A program made the position numbers and the translations under genes. Positions 1 through 13,087 of a DNA stretch of 64,000 bases are shown one piece after another. The DNA is from Acridotheres tristis. Its lineage: Eukaryota > Chordata > Aves > Passeriformes > Sturnidae. The notes beneath the pieces were generated by a model. It was not told the origin of the DNA, made no database searches, and saw only the letters and a program-made list of their open reading frames with translations. Each line of letters opens with the position of its first letter. Positions within the stretch are counted from its first letter, which is position 1. The stretch covers positions 10,797,976 to 10,861,975 of the forward strand of contig CM072889.1 of NCBI GenBank assembly GCA_037013685.1, in the 5' to 3' direction.

Positions 1-1361
1 CCTTCAGCCTATCCTAAGCACACTCCCAAACATCCTCTGTACTCAGGACTCTGGGGATGAGTGGACTTAGCACATTATCTATCCCGGATTGCAGAAGAGA
101 AAAAACTTGACTTTCTAATTCCTCAGCCTTCCACATAATACTCCCACTTCATTTTCCACATATAGTAGTATTTTATTCTCCCTCTTACATCCTGGAGCTA
201 TAACACCTTGGGAATGAAGCAGGAAGAGAGATAAATTGTGTATGTTCTAGATCTTGCCCATTGCCTGCCAAGAGTTTTAAAACACTGAAAATTAATATTA
301 GCCTAAATCTGCTTCAGCTAAAGCCACGTGGAATTTTTGTGGGAATTCAGAGATAATTTGCAATTATTCTAGCCATATTTCCAAAGAGACTGGTGTCTAT
401 TATTTCAGAAAGAGTTCACAAAAATACTCAGTTTAGATCTAAACATCTAAACCTGAATGACAGGAAAGACCCTTTGCCATTCCACATTTAAAATATATAA
501 AATATACTGGCCAAAGAAGGGAGAAAGCGTAAATTTGAATCCAAATTATCACATTTTAGAAAGTCACAGAGATCAATTCATGGCCAACTGACATGATATT
601 CAAGCAGTATGGAAAAGTCCAGTACACTGGACATACCTCCCACTAACTCCTCTAGGAATTCTAAATGGAGCTGCACATCTGGCGTGCCATGGGAAAGTTC
701 TTCCTTACTGTTATTTGTATTTTTTTAAAAGATTTTCCTCTTAAATAAAATACATTACTAACAATTTGAGATAGATTTCACTCCCTATAAAGCTTCAGTT
801 CCCGTGTCCTTCACATAGTTTCTCAGAGCAAAAAAACTGAGCATGACCTTCAAACACTTCTGGACCCACCTTTAACACTCCAGTGCCATGGGATTGCTTT
901 GACATACTCAGGGAGATTCTGCACCAGCAGTTGTCTTTGAAAGAATGACTTAAATTTGCACTTGGCATTTGAAAACCAAAATTGTGCCTTTTCTCCCAAG
1001 TGTTCCAGAATAACATTACCAGTACAAAGAAAGGTGGGAGATAAAGACACTGATGTAGCAGCACTCAGACTGCATTAAATGAGTTATTCCACACTCATGT
1101 GGAATGTGGTGGAAGCCAGCTTCTCCTTACTTTGATGTATCAGACTGCATCCCTCTACACTGAGTAGTAAATAAAACTGCAACACCTGTAACTGATGTAC
1201 ACATATTGACCTCAGTGATGTACTGCTAAAAAGCTATTTCAAATATTCTTTCTCCCAAAAGCCACATGAATAATACACTTCATTTCTTTGGATGGAATCC
1301 CAAGAAAAAATAAAAAATAAGAAGGGAGACATCTTTAAAGATAAAATATTTCCATGGTGCC

Positions 1362-1377
1362 TTTTTTTTTTTTTTTT
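1362..1377. repeat. Poly(T) run, 16 nt
   Basis: Sixteen consecutive T on the plus strand in intron 3. It could be a plain mononucleotide repeat or the tail of an old minus-strand retroposed copy. No flanking duplication is obvious. Confidence 0.8.
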
Positions 1378-4300
1378 GGCCAGAAGCCATATAATTCTTT
1401 TCTGGCTGGCTTGCTCTGTCACAAACAGAATGACCTTTATTGAATGGTCAGCAAATGTGATGGTTTTAAAACAGCTACAGTTGTGGTGAAACTGATGCAC
1501 CATGATTGTACCCTTGCTCACAAAATGCAGAGGCTCCACTGGGTATTGTCAAAGCAACTCACAGCAGCTGAATGCAACAATCCAATTAGTGAAACAAGCA
1601 CAGTTCATGCATAAAGTCTCTTCCAGGCACCATTAGAAAACAAGACCCCAATGTACAGAGACTTGCATTTTAAACTACATATTTCTATTAACTTTGTAAG
1701 AAAAAATTATTACCTTGCAATTTGACTCATCTAAAAAGACCAGAGGCCTGGAAGGGACCTTCTTATAACACTGGTAGAACTGGCTGCTAAAACACAGTAA
1801 CATGCAGTGGTCCTTTATGATCAGAGCCACAGCTGATGGTAGAGACATCAACTTCTCCATTCTCCACAAGGAATACAAAACAAGTTTGCTGTCCTGGCAA
1901 GGCAATTATTTGTTATGTAACTTAATGGATTTGAGTCTCTTTCCTCTTGCTTAGGGGTTTTGCTTTGAAAAGTGAATATGATGATGGAAAAGGTCGCAGT
2001 TTTAACAGGATTTTCATCCTAGTATTTGTAAGGGCTAGTGTGAGAATGAACAATACATGCCACCAGGACTAAGAGATAAGAGTCTTAACAATTCATTTTG
2101 TGTAGGTGATCTACTTCATCTGCAAAAATACTCTCACCACTAGAAGATGCAACTTTGTACCATGGCTTCATTTGACTCCTGTGGTGCCATTCGTCTTCTG
2201 TATGAGGCAAGACAAAAATAACACAGGCTGCTTGTCTGGAATGCAACAGGCAAGCAATATGACAGCAAGCAAACCTGACTGCTCATTGCCTCGTGGCTCT
2301 TCTGTCTGGCTAGAACTTATACCCACCATCCAAGCCTCTTGAGTAGGTCCTTACAAATTGATATGGTTCTGGTAAGCTACTGATAATAATTCCTTAAGAA
2401 AAAAAATACAGCCTAACGCTTGGGGCAAAGGAAAAGCATCTCTCATTCACACCAATAAAACAATGTCTAAGACGTCTACAAAGACAGTGCACGATCATCA
2501 CTACGCAACAGTATGGAAATGTCATGGGAACAAGATCACAGTGAACAGAAAATAAAACAATCATGGAAAAGTTTGACATTATATTCATCGGAAATAACAG
2601 ATCTTTAAGAGAATAAGGGACCACAATGATAAATTAATGCAGACCAAACTGAAACTGTAACTCAGGCTTAAAAAAAAAAAAGGAAGAAAAATATTTTTTA
2701 AAATGGAAGTTAAAGACTCTTACTTTCAAAACTGAGCAAAGATTAAACAAAAAGTTAGGTTTGAAATAGCATGGACCAGATTTCTTGCAGAAAAAGTAAC
2801 ATTTTTTAGCCTGCTCCAAAATGAATTTTTGCAATTTCTGTTTCACTCAACATTTCCCACTCCTTCTCAGGTTCCACTTGACTTTAAGTTATTCTTTCTG
2901 AGCTTTAATTTTATCAGGCAGAAATTTTTTGCTTATGTTAAAGAGCCTATGTTATCACAGAATAAAGTACAAATTCCTGGAAAGGAAATGAGAAAAGACT
3001 GTGAATAACAACTTGAGAAGAAGACACTGTGCCAAGGAATATTCTGTACAGTACAGTCATTAAAAAAACTGAAACCAGGGAAATACAACAGCTTTCAGGT
3101 TTCTTTAACAAATATGTCCCTAAAAATCCCTGAGGGATCACAAAGAAGTCATTAAAACATCATTTTTACTAGTTTACAGAAAACCAGTTTCCCTCATGAC
3201 ACAGCAATTTCCACTTTTATTGCTTCTATACTCTGGTCTCTGTGTGACAATTGAGGCTGCGATTCTTCTTACTGTAACTCCCATAAACACACCTCAAGTG
3301 ATAAAACTGAAGTTAATTCTCAATTTTCTAGCAAAATGTCCACTGAAGCCTCCCCATTTCCCTCCACTCTACTGTAATAATCTGCAATTATTTGTTTAAA
3401 GTAGTTCTCAAGAATCCCCATTGTGACAGATGTTGCAGAACTGAGCAAAAATGTATTCCCTCCCCACCTTCAGTAATGACTGTAGGTTAAATACAGTAAT
3501 TTAGTGAAGTTCTACCATTTGACCTCCAGAGTGGTATAAATCACGACAATCAAAATATTACAAAGTGGTCCACAGCAGAACTTCTCATTATTGATACAAT
3601 GAACTCATTGTTCTTAAGCAAACATTTTAAATAGCATCCATTATTCATGTGGAGTACGAAAGATTACCTATCTGGGATTGAGAAAAAAGAGCACATTTGA
3701 ATATCAAAAATGGCAGATTTTTTAATCTTTTATAAGAATGGTTTTGTACAAGTTCTTATCCCTGTGTTACAATTCTGTTGTTTGAAACGGACAAGTAAAT
3801 AAATTATTTTTAAACATACTAGGTCAAATCTTCACCTGTGCAAATCTGCACAGTTTCACTTCAAAGAAATGCAATGAATGGCTTTTGCTACGCTCTGAGG
3901 CATGTGCTGATTTTTACACAACTGAGCTGACTTGGTTACATTCAGTAGCAGTCTGAATTCCCTGCAGTAAAAGTTTTAACGTTAAAAACATTTTTACAAA
4001 ACCCAGCTTTTGAGTCAGAGGGAGGTCACTAAAGTCACAGAAACATTATCTCCAGAAAAATGCAAATTAATATCTCATAAAGCAGGAAGATATCTATGCA
4101 AAAGAAATCGCACTTAAGGATAAGTATCATTGCTCACATTATCTTTTTACCCATAATTTTCATAGGAGACCAAATAAAATGTTATGAGGATGCAGCTGGC
4201 ATCTAAAATTCACTATAAGACAGACAATGATGTGTTTACATTGCCTACTGCAGCCAGTTTTTGAAGAAGGTCAACCCAGAGATTACCTAAATTAAATCTA

Positions 4301-7300
4301 AATTGTAATGGTCTACAGCTGCTTACAGTCAGTATGTTTTATTATTAATGAAAGATCAGTGTAGTTCTATACACTTCAAAATTTTAAAGTCACTGTTTTT
4401 ATTTGTGCCTCTAGATCTGTAGCTTCATTATAATTTGTTAAAATAATGAATTACTACTGTATAATTGAGAGTTCATAATCAAACAGCCAAGCTGAATACT
4501 TGGCTATCAGGAAATGGTGCTTTAATACAGAGATACTACTACATGGTCACATCAAACGGGGAGCATTGTTTGGCCTTACATATTTTGAATGCTGTGTGCA
4601 GTTATTCTCTCCTCTGATTTGGAGTGTAAGGAAAACATGAAAACCAGGTGGATCACTATTGTCTGCCATTCACATCCATTTTGTTGTTTTCTTTAAAAAG
4701 TGTAGCTAAGTGTTTCCACATAGGATGACTCCAATAGTAACTACATTAAAACAATATAGATGCACACACTTTTCACTTGCATCAACATTTCTAAAACCAG
4801 ACAAATAAGCAATGAGACAATGCTGCAAAGTGCTTCAGGGCGTCGAAATCAATGTTAAGATGTGGAAAATAAGTCTGCTTTTTCAGCACTCCTTTTTTCT
4901 TACTGAAACAAGACAACTATAACATTGTGATGAATGTGTTCCAAAAGCTTTTCTTCAAACTGTCTCCATGATGTGGAATATCTCTTAAAGCACCACAGAC
5001 ATTTGTGTAACAGAAACAGTTCATTGTAAGGCTTTTTAAAATAGCATAGCATGAAACTCAAACTGTCAGTGCATAAATTACTGCTGCCTTGAGGCTGCAA
5101 TTACTTATGCATCCCTGTATTCCCCCTCAAACACCTCCCCTTTCAAAGAGAAGTTCAGCTCTCCACTCCCACCCCCACCTCTCCACCTCTTTGTGGCAAC
5201 CCTTACAAACCATTAAAAATCCACAGGCCTGCCCAGAGAACTGTGTAACAAATGTCAGAAAAAAAACCCAGGAGGCTTTGCGGCCTTACTTTCAAGAAAT
5301 CTCCACAAAAATGGTACTGCAATAATTATGTGTTTATATAATTCATTATTATTTGTCTACAGTCAGGCATAATTTGATTTTCTTCCTTTAATAAAAACTT
5401 GATCTAATTTGAGATTATCACTGTCAGTTCATGGACAAACCCAACTGATCGATAATGCCAGCACTACTGAGGAATAGGCAATTCCATCTAAAGAGCAATT
5501 ACTGACACCAGTGTAGTCAGCTGAAAGGCTTGATCTTGCTCAACCAAACAATGTCAGGAGCCTGACTTCTTTTGTTTTTCATATCCCTATTTTTGTTCTT
5601 TCTTTTTTTTTTCATTCCCCTTGAAGAAGAATAAAGACTAATCTTGCTAATAAAAGATGTGCTAAACTACACAAACTGTAGACTAGTATTGGCTCCTAAA
5701 ATCATAATATCTCCTTTTTTAAGCAGAGGGAAAAAAGCCAGTAAGAACTAAAATTGCAGCAAATGGCAATCTTTGATCTAGAAACACTTACAGTATCTTC
5801 AGTCGTAACAGCAGATCACAACAGAATCCAGTCTATGATGGTGTATATAATGCTGATAAAATAAATAAATTGCACTGAAGGGATTTCATACTTCAGGTCT
5901 GATTTAAACCTATCAAATAAAATTTTTGGTGAATTAATAATGCACATAGATTGAGGTCAATGTAGTATATGACTGGCATTTCATAAAAATGAGTGACAAT
6001 TATGGATTCTTTGAAATATTTTAAATGGCTCAGCAGGACATAATGGAACTGAAAATTACATTTAATAGAGAAAAGATATTGTTTATATCACACCTCCATC
6101 CAACATTCTAGTTTATTTGATGCATTCATCCATTAGAACCTCACATACTTCTGTATTAACTACTCCACTCTAGTTGAAGGCACCCAGGCGTTTTAACGAA
6201 TGCTTTTCCATGTTAATGCTGAGACTACATCATTATTTTTACATCACCAAGGGGAATCACAGTATGAATTTACAAAACCATATCCAGCTACAAAAATTAC
6301 AGTATTATGTCCTCAGAGTGACCAGCATGAAACACTTTTGCTAAAAGAAACACCTGAAGGTGTCTCCATAATTTGCCATATTTATTTAATGGCTCCAGAG
6401 AGTCTAAAATATGCTAAGGTACCCTCTGAAAATCTTCAATGACCATTGTCATGCACTTTCTTCTCTGGAAAAGCCCTCTTAACTATGAGATCTTGACAGC
6501 TTAAGAACAGCTCAGAACCACTGTTTAGTCGGCTTTGTACACCATGCCACAAGAACAGGAAAGGAGCAAAAGGGCTTTTCACTGAACAGTCTTTCATTAG
6601 GCTGAGACAGAATAGCCAGAAGTGTCTTTTATTTAACAAAGAGGAAAGAAGCTTCAGTTAAATGCTCACAAGACATAGTTGCTGATTAAAAAATGCCACA
6701 ACTGAACAAAGCAATTTGGATGTGTATTGGGCCCTGGGCAGGAGGGTTCAATGCACTGTACAGAGTGGTCCTGCTCCATTCCCAAGTACAGTTGGGCAGA
6801 TCATCAGAATGAATTACTGCTCTTCTGAACATGAATATAGACTGGAGAAATAACTCATAACTCCATAAACAACAGAATAAATGTTATAAAGATATTAGCA
6901 CTTTATGCAAATAAGAGTAGTCTTCTTACACCTAATATGTGCACAGCCCTGACAATTCACTGCATGTAATTATTACTATTGACAAAAATATTCCCTAAGC
7001 AAATAACACCTCAGGAGCTCCTAAGAAAGCTTACCAACCACTTCTTGTATGTGCTAACCTTTCCAGACTGCTGCTGGTACGTGCCAGCACAGCTCTGGGA
7101 TGCTCACAGCTTCCCAAGCACTCACAGCTCCACTGTGAATCACTGTGCTGGGGCACGGACTGACCCGAGCTGTGTTTCCAGCAGCCACAGCTCTGGCTTA
7201 TGAAATACCTCACTTCCAGGTTTGTCACAGCAGCCCACACCGCTCACTAAGCACCACCTTGGCAAAAGCACCTTACTTAGGCTCTATCCCATTCAGCTGG

Positions 7301-9149
7301 AAGCAGCACAGATGTACTTTATGTGCAAATCCAGCCTCCAGGGCTAACCTGCATCATGGAGCAGTGCCTGAGGAATCTGGCCCTAAGTACTGGAGGAGAA
7401 ACACTTCAGCATTAAAGGGGATACTTTGCTGCTGTAAGAGATGACAATTCTGTTCAGTGTAACAAACTGAAGAGGGGCCCTGAATAATGCTGCTAAGCTG
7501 TGCGAATCATTGACTGCTGATTTGTTTCCTTGGGCTGCTGACAACCAAGGTAAGTCAGAAATACATATAAGTGCAAAGCAACAGGCTGTGAACACGATGA
7601 GCTCAGGCTGAGGAGGATAAAACCTCAGGTCACCTTTCCCTCCTGATGATTCTTTGCATCATGAGTCAAAGCTAAAGAGGTGGTCAGGAAAAGCTATGCA
7701 TCTAGAGTTGAAGAAATGAATAATTACTTGTTATTGAGTATAAAATTAATGTCAGGAACTTTTAACGTTTTTTCTTTAGAGATTAAACTTAATCACTTTA
7801 TGCAGCTATTTTTCATCCCACTGTACCATATCTTATGTACCTCCTGAAATGCAGGCTTACAGTGCTGTCCTACTCTCAATTGCAGGAAGGAGAATTAAAA
7901 AAAAAAAAATAGAAGAAGGTCTGATATGAAATGTCTCAAGAGAAACCAGAGAAAAATCTACCTGTGAGAGAAAAATCCTTTAGAAACTCCTTAATCTAAA
8001 TACAATATGAAGCCATTTTACCTGCTAGCTGAGTGGGTTTGTCACAAATGCATTCACATTCATTCTCCTTCTACAAAGCACTCAAGTCATCTTTATCCTT
8101 ACTGAAACAGCTGATATTTTCTGGAAAGAAAAAGGTATGTGGTCAAACTAGTTCGGTAAATCCTCTGAAGCCTGAAATAAACTACATCTAAGTTGGCTAA
8201 GTATCATAGATGAAGGAAAGTACTGAAGACATAACCAATGGATTTGTTCATACAAACTCCATGGCAAACATCTTTAAATAACTACCTTAAATACAAAGCT
8301 TCTAAATAATCCATTATGACTTTCTTCAGAGGCTCAAGTATTTTTCTAGGTGAAAGGGGAAATACATGGTAAAATTTAAGGGAATTCTTGTGCAGGAGGA
8401 TGAAAAACTGCTTCTCATTAGTAACGATAGCCATTGCATGCCCATGACTTAGAGCATGACATTCTGCACATCTCTTAAGTCAAAGCTCACAGTGCTTTCA
8501 ACTCAACAACGGTATTTCCATACATGTAAGCAGATGAAGACCAGGTTGTTAACCTGCTAATCAGTATATAAAATCTTCCATCTGAAAAATGGGACTGGAA
8601 CCCCCATACTGGCATTCTCTCATTGCTCTTTGAGACCATCAAATGAAAACCACTTCAAAAGCACAAAGACTTTAACAAAGCTGAATTTTTACACACCACT
8701 CTCTTCCAGCAGTGAGAAAAGAACATGGATATCATTACTCAGCTGAAAAGCTATTTTGGAGCATCTGAGGCCACTCTATGAAACGAGAAGCTCTGGTTTG
8801 CTAACAGATTGAGATACTCCATTTTACTTCTCAAACCCTAGAGAAATCTCCTCTGTGTTTGGTGCTTTTTCTACTTCCAACTATTACAGTCATTCTATTA
8901 AACTACAACAGCCTGTGCTCCTTCCACAAAAGTTCTTCATCTGGTGAATGGTCCATTTGCCTGGGCTGAAAACTACCTTCTCACCACCACATCAAGTCGA
9001 AAGAAGTGTGTAGTCTCTCACAGTGTATGCTGGGAACCTGTTCCTTCATTGAGAATAAGAAACAGCCTTTCTTCTGTGGACACACACATTTGGAGAGCTA
9101 GGGAATTACAGCTTGGAAATTCCTTTTCAGGCCTGGATTTCTCCTGACA

Positions 9150-9450
9150 CTCATGTCCATTCCCAGGCTGACAAGCTGACTGCAGCTTCAGTTAGGGAGG
9201 AAGTCTGCCAAGGTGATAATATGGTGAAAAACAGAGTGGAATTCACAATAAAAATTAACACCTGGTATCTTTCCCGTGGGATACATCCTGAGGTACTGTC
9301 CCATGGATGTTTTTCCCAATTGTCCAGTGAATTACTCTCCTGTCCTAGCTGCACGTAACATGCTTTAAATATGGGCTGTCTGTACAATAAAGTTGGCCTT
9401 TTTTCCCTAAAGAGGTCCGTGTGTGTTGCTGTCCTTTTTCTTTTCAGCAG
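9150..9450 (+). mobile_element. Possible LTR relic (TATA-like / poly(A) signal cluster)
   Basis: A CCAATTG box lies near 9316. A TTTAAATA motif follows at about 9364, and the hexamer AATAAA in the string TACAATAAAGT lies roughly 20 bases further on. After it comes a GT-rich stretch (GTGTGTGTTGCTG). This compressed U3-R-U5 order is like the stronger LTR at 55.1-55.6 kb, which also contains ACAATAAAGT, but on the opposite strand. I could not define TG/CA ends or a target-site duplication. The signals could be coincidental in AT-rich DNA. Boundaries are guesses. Confidence 0.3.
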
Positions 9451-12139
9451 AGTAACCACACTTCTCCCATAAATACCATGGGCCACCAGTAGCAGTTGTC
9501 ACTCAGGGTAAGAAAGACCGATTTCTAGGTGAAGAAGGATGCACAGGAAGAGCAAACACAGAGTCAAGATCCAATGAAGGATGATGACATTTGCAAACTT
9601 GTAACAATACTAATGTGCTAAGTAACTGTCACCTTAACTTCACTAAGGAACAAGGTGTCAAAATGTCCTTCCTTTTGAAAACTTTTGATAACCAGAACAT
9701 GCTACTCCACTGAAGTAGTCAAGTTCACATACTAATGCAATGTTACACATCTCTTTTTGGTACATACTTCAAAATTACTTCATCTTGATTTTGTATTAAA
9801 TAGCGCTGCTTTCTTCAGTCCCACTGAGAGTACCAGCTCACTTATACAGATTTTAATTCAGCAAGACAGTTTACGTCCATGGACAGAATCAGCCCAAGTT
9901 CCCAGGCGGAGTCAGCCTGGGAAGCACAGCTTCTTGGAGCATCCATATACCAAAGACATCAAAGACTTCCAACTTTTAAAACTGGACTGCGTACACAGAT
10001 GCAAAATAATAAACTCTAGAAATATAACTTTCAGACACTCCTAGATCTGTTGGGTGAGATGGAATAAATAAAAAGGTCTGATAAAAATTTACCCGCTAAT
10101 CTAAAATGTCTTATCTCCTTCCCAGGATCCACAAATTCTATCTTGCCTCCTCTGGTTCCAAGCAAAGCCTGTCCATCACCTCTAAGGCTTGGCTTTGTGT
10201 CAAGTCCTTGCCTTTTCCTCAGAGCAAAAGGGCCAACAATTCCTCTCATGTATTTTTTCAGACCCTCGCCCCCTCCATGTCCACTTGGAAACTGTTGAAA
10301 CTTTAGCTCTGTTTCAGGGAATCTGGAAAAGTGAGATTCTGACCATTTAAGCCTTGTTGTTGCAGACATAAAATCAACTGAGAACAAAAGCATTTGCCAC
10401 TTAAATTACTTATGCACACAGTGAAAAAGTTAAATGTGATGGCTCTACCAAAAGTTGATAAAACATGCATATTTATGAACAGATAAATATTTAAAGGCAC
10501 GCATTTACCCAACTCAGTTTATAAATACAATGACTTGCAGACTTATCTCTGCAAGGCAGTGAGTAGCAATGCTGCTAGTTTTCCTGTTTACTACAAAAGA
10601 TATTCAGGGCCTCAGCTCATGATCCTGAGAGTTCTGGTTGCTTTCATTAGGACCAGAAGGATGACACATCCTGCTTTAGACTTCGAGGCATCATTTATCC
10701 CGAACCTGGCCATTCCTACTCTGTATCCAGAATGTTCTGACTCGGGTTTATGACTTGATTTCACATAAGGTCAAGACAAATTCTGACACTTTCTCAATCA
10801 CAACTGGATTCACACACATTGTGATTGTGGATATGAGGATACCATTATACCCTTTTCTTTATGAATGGGTTGACATACTTCCTTATTTTCTGAGGCTCCA
10901 TGGAGCAAGACACAAATGTATTGGGCATGTGCAGTTACTCCTCTTGTTGGAAAACTGCTGACAGTAACGTGTGTTCCAACAGCTTCAAGGGATGCTCAGG
11001 CATTGGGCCCGGGCATCTCAACACCAAACTGAGCCCACTGTGTGTACACAACTGCTGTAAAGAGGCATAAAGCTGCCATACAGAATAACCCCACGAACCC
11101 TGTGCTGTTGGTCTTAAGCTTCATCTTGAAAGCATGATACATCTCATGCTGGATGACTTTCAAAGTTGATTTATTCCTCTTGTTCATAAGCTAGAAAAAT
11201 GGTTTAAGTGATTACCAGGGGTAAGCTAAACAAATAGCAGCTAATGGGAAAGATCAGGAGAAAAATGCTTAAGGATCTCAGTCTACCTAAAAACTGGCTA
11301 ACATCCATTCTCCCACACAGGGTCTCAATATTTGTTTGGGCAAGGATCAGTGAAAGGACTTTCTTCTGTATCTGTGTACCACAGAGACCAAGATAAAAGG
11401 AGTCGATATGAGACACCAGAGATTTCAGAAGAAATAAATGGAAAATGATCATCAAAAGCTAGATTTAACTGCTCAGACTCAGATTATTCCTGAACACATT
11501 CAGACAGTAAAATCAAACAGTAATTCTGAAATATTTCATTTGAGGTCTTGGCTTGTTTCCTGAATAGAGCTTTGGTTCATACATTATACTGTTGAAAGCA
11601 ATGAAACAATGTGCCCTAAATATAGGTATGTCAAGGCTTACCTCCTCGTGAGGTTAAATTACTTATATTTTATACAAGCATCTCTAAGCAGTATCTATGA
11701 CTTTAAAACCTATATAAATATAAATTCTAGGTATTATAATATGGTAAAACCACTCATGCCCAAATGGCTGATAGTGAAAGAAACAGATCATTTTCCTATT
11801 GCATGTAAGTACATGAAGTATAGTGTGTAAGCAGATGAAGATTGTTCTTTAAATCTAAATAATGGACATTCCATCATAAGGATCTTTACACTGTGTGTGT
11901 TCTCTGTTGTAGCAGAGCATGAAAACCTGACACTACACCACATCCTTTCAAGAAAAGCCACGCAAAAGATGCCACATTTTGTGGACATGCTGCAAGTTGT
12001 TTTTGATCAAAAAACCAGTTGTTTTGAAGAAAATTTCTGCATGGCAGTTACTGGGGCACATAAGTCTTAAAATGTAGAGACCTGTGACACCTGGTCCAGT
12101 GACACAGGAGGTCTTGTCAGGATTTGACTCCCTACTGTG

Positions 12140-12167
12140 CATTTCCCACTATATGAAGTGGGAAATG
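12140..12167. repeat. Perfect inverted repeat, 11-bp arms, 6-nt loop
   Basis: The arm CATTTCCCACT (12140-12150) is followed by the spacer ATATGA and the exact reverse complement AGTGGGAAATG (12157-12167). The flanks do not pair further, so it is too short for a typical microRNA precursor. It may be a cruciform-prone palindrome or the tip of a decayed foldback transposon. Confidence 0.9.
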
Positions 12168-13063
12168 AGAATAAGACAGCTTATCTACATAGCTACCTAA
12201 ATGCCAGCAAATTATACTGTCTGCATGTCACTCCCATGATCCTGGACTGTTCCCAAAACACTCCTGCAAAGAGCCAAAAAACTCAGAAGAATCAAAGTTT
12301 GCAGTAACTCTCTCTTTTTTGGTCACTTTTGGTATTTTATAGGCTCTCAAACAAGCTTTGTATGTTGCTTTATTCTTCACCACAGACTCACATTTACAAA
12401 AGAAAATGTCAAAATTTTAAAACCCTTCATACTTCTGAAAGTGTAAGCAAAACTCAATGCATCAATCTCACAGGTGCAACTGAGAAGAATTACGCAGGTA
12501 TAAATATACTAGCAAACAAGAATTATAATTTTTAAATGGACCAAGCCCATGCTTAATTCTGAGAAAACTGTAAGCTGGCATGAAATCCCTTTTTCTTTAT
12601 ATAAGGGATTCAGAGTAGTTTTTCAGCAAGTGAGATAACTTCCCTGCTCTGAAGAATAAACATGTTAATGAACAGCTCAGCTATCGATTCTTTTGACATT
12701 TGGCTGCACAGCAGGTGCTGAATTCAAGGTTTACTAATGCTGGTGTAGCTGCTACCACTATTTTTATTTTCCCCTTCATTGAAGAATGATCTTTATAATA
12801 AAATAAAACTTCCTGACATGTAGAAAGACAGTACAGAGTCTAAGAAACGAGCTATGTGGAAGGAGTTCTTTTGCACCTCTCTGCTGATGGAAGGTGCTTA
12901 AAAACAGGAGTCAGTCACTCTCTTAGTTTACATTTTTCACTGCTGTTTTCAGGAGAGAATCAGTCCACCAGAACCCAACATTGTAAAATCCCTAGGAATT
13001 CACCAAGTATTAAATCACCATCCTTTGAGAGACCATAAAAATTAATCCTACCCCATGTTTTGC

Positions 13064-13087
13064 AAAAAAAAAAAAAAAAAAAAAAAA
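13064..13087. repeat. Poly(A) run, 24 nt
   Basis: Twenty-four consecutive A on the plus strand, the longest homopolymer noticed in the window. It may be the tail of a retroposed sequence, but nothing recognisable precedes it. It is a likely length-variable site. Confidence 0.9.

Noticed and set aside
12140..12167. Hairpin as a microRNA gene
   Set aside because: The stem is only 11 bp and the flanks do not pair, whereas microRNA precursors need roughly 30 bp of imperfect stem.
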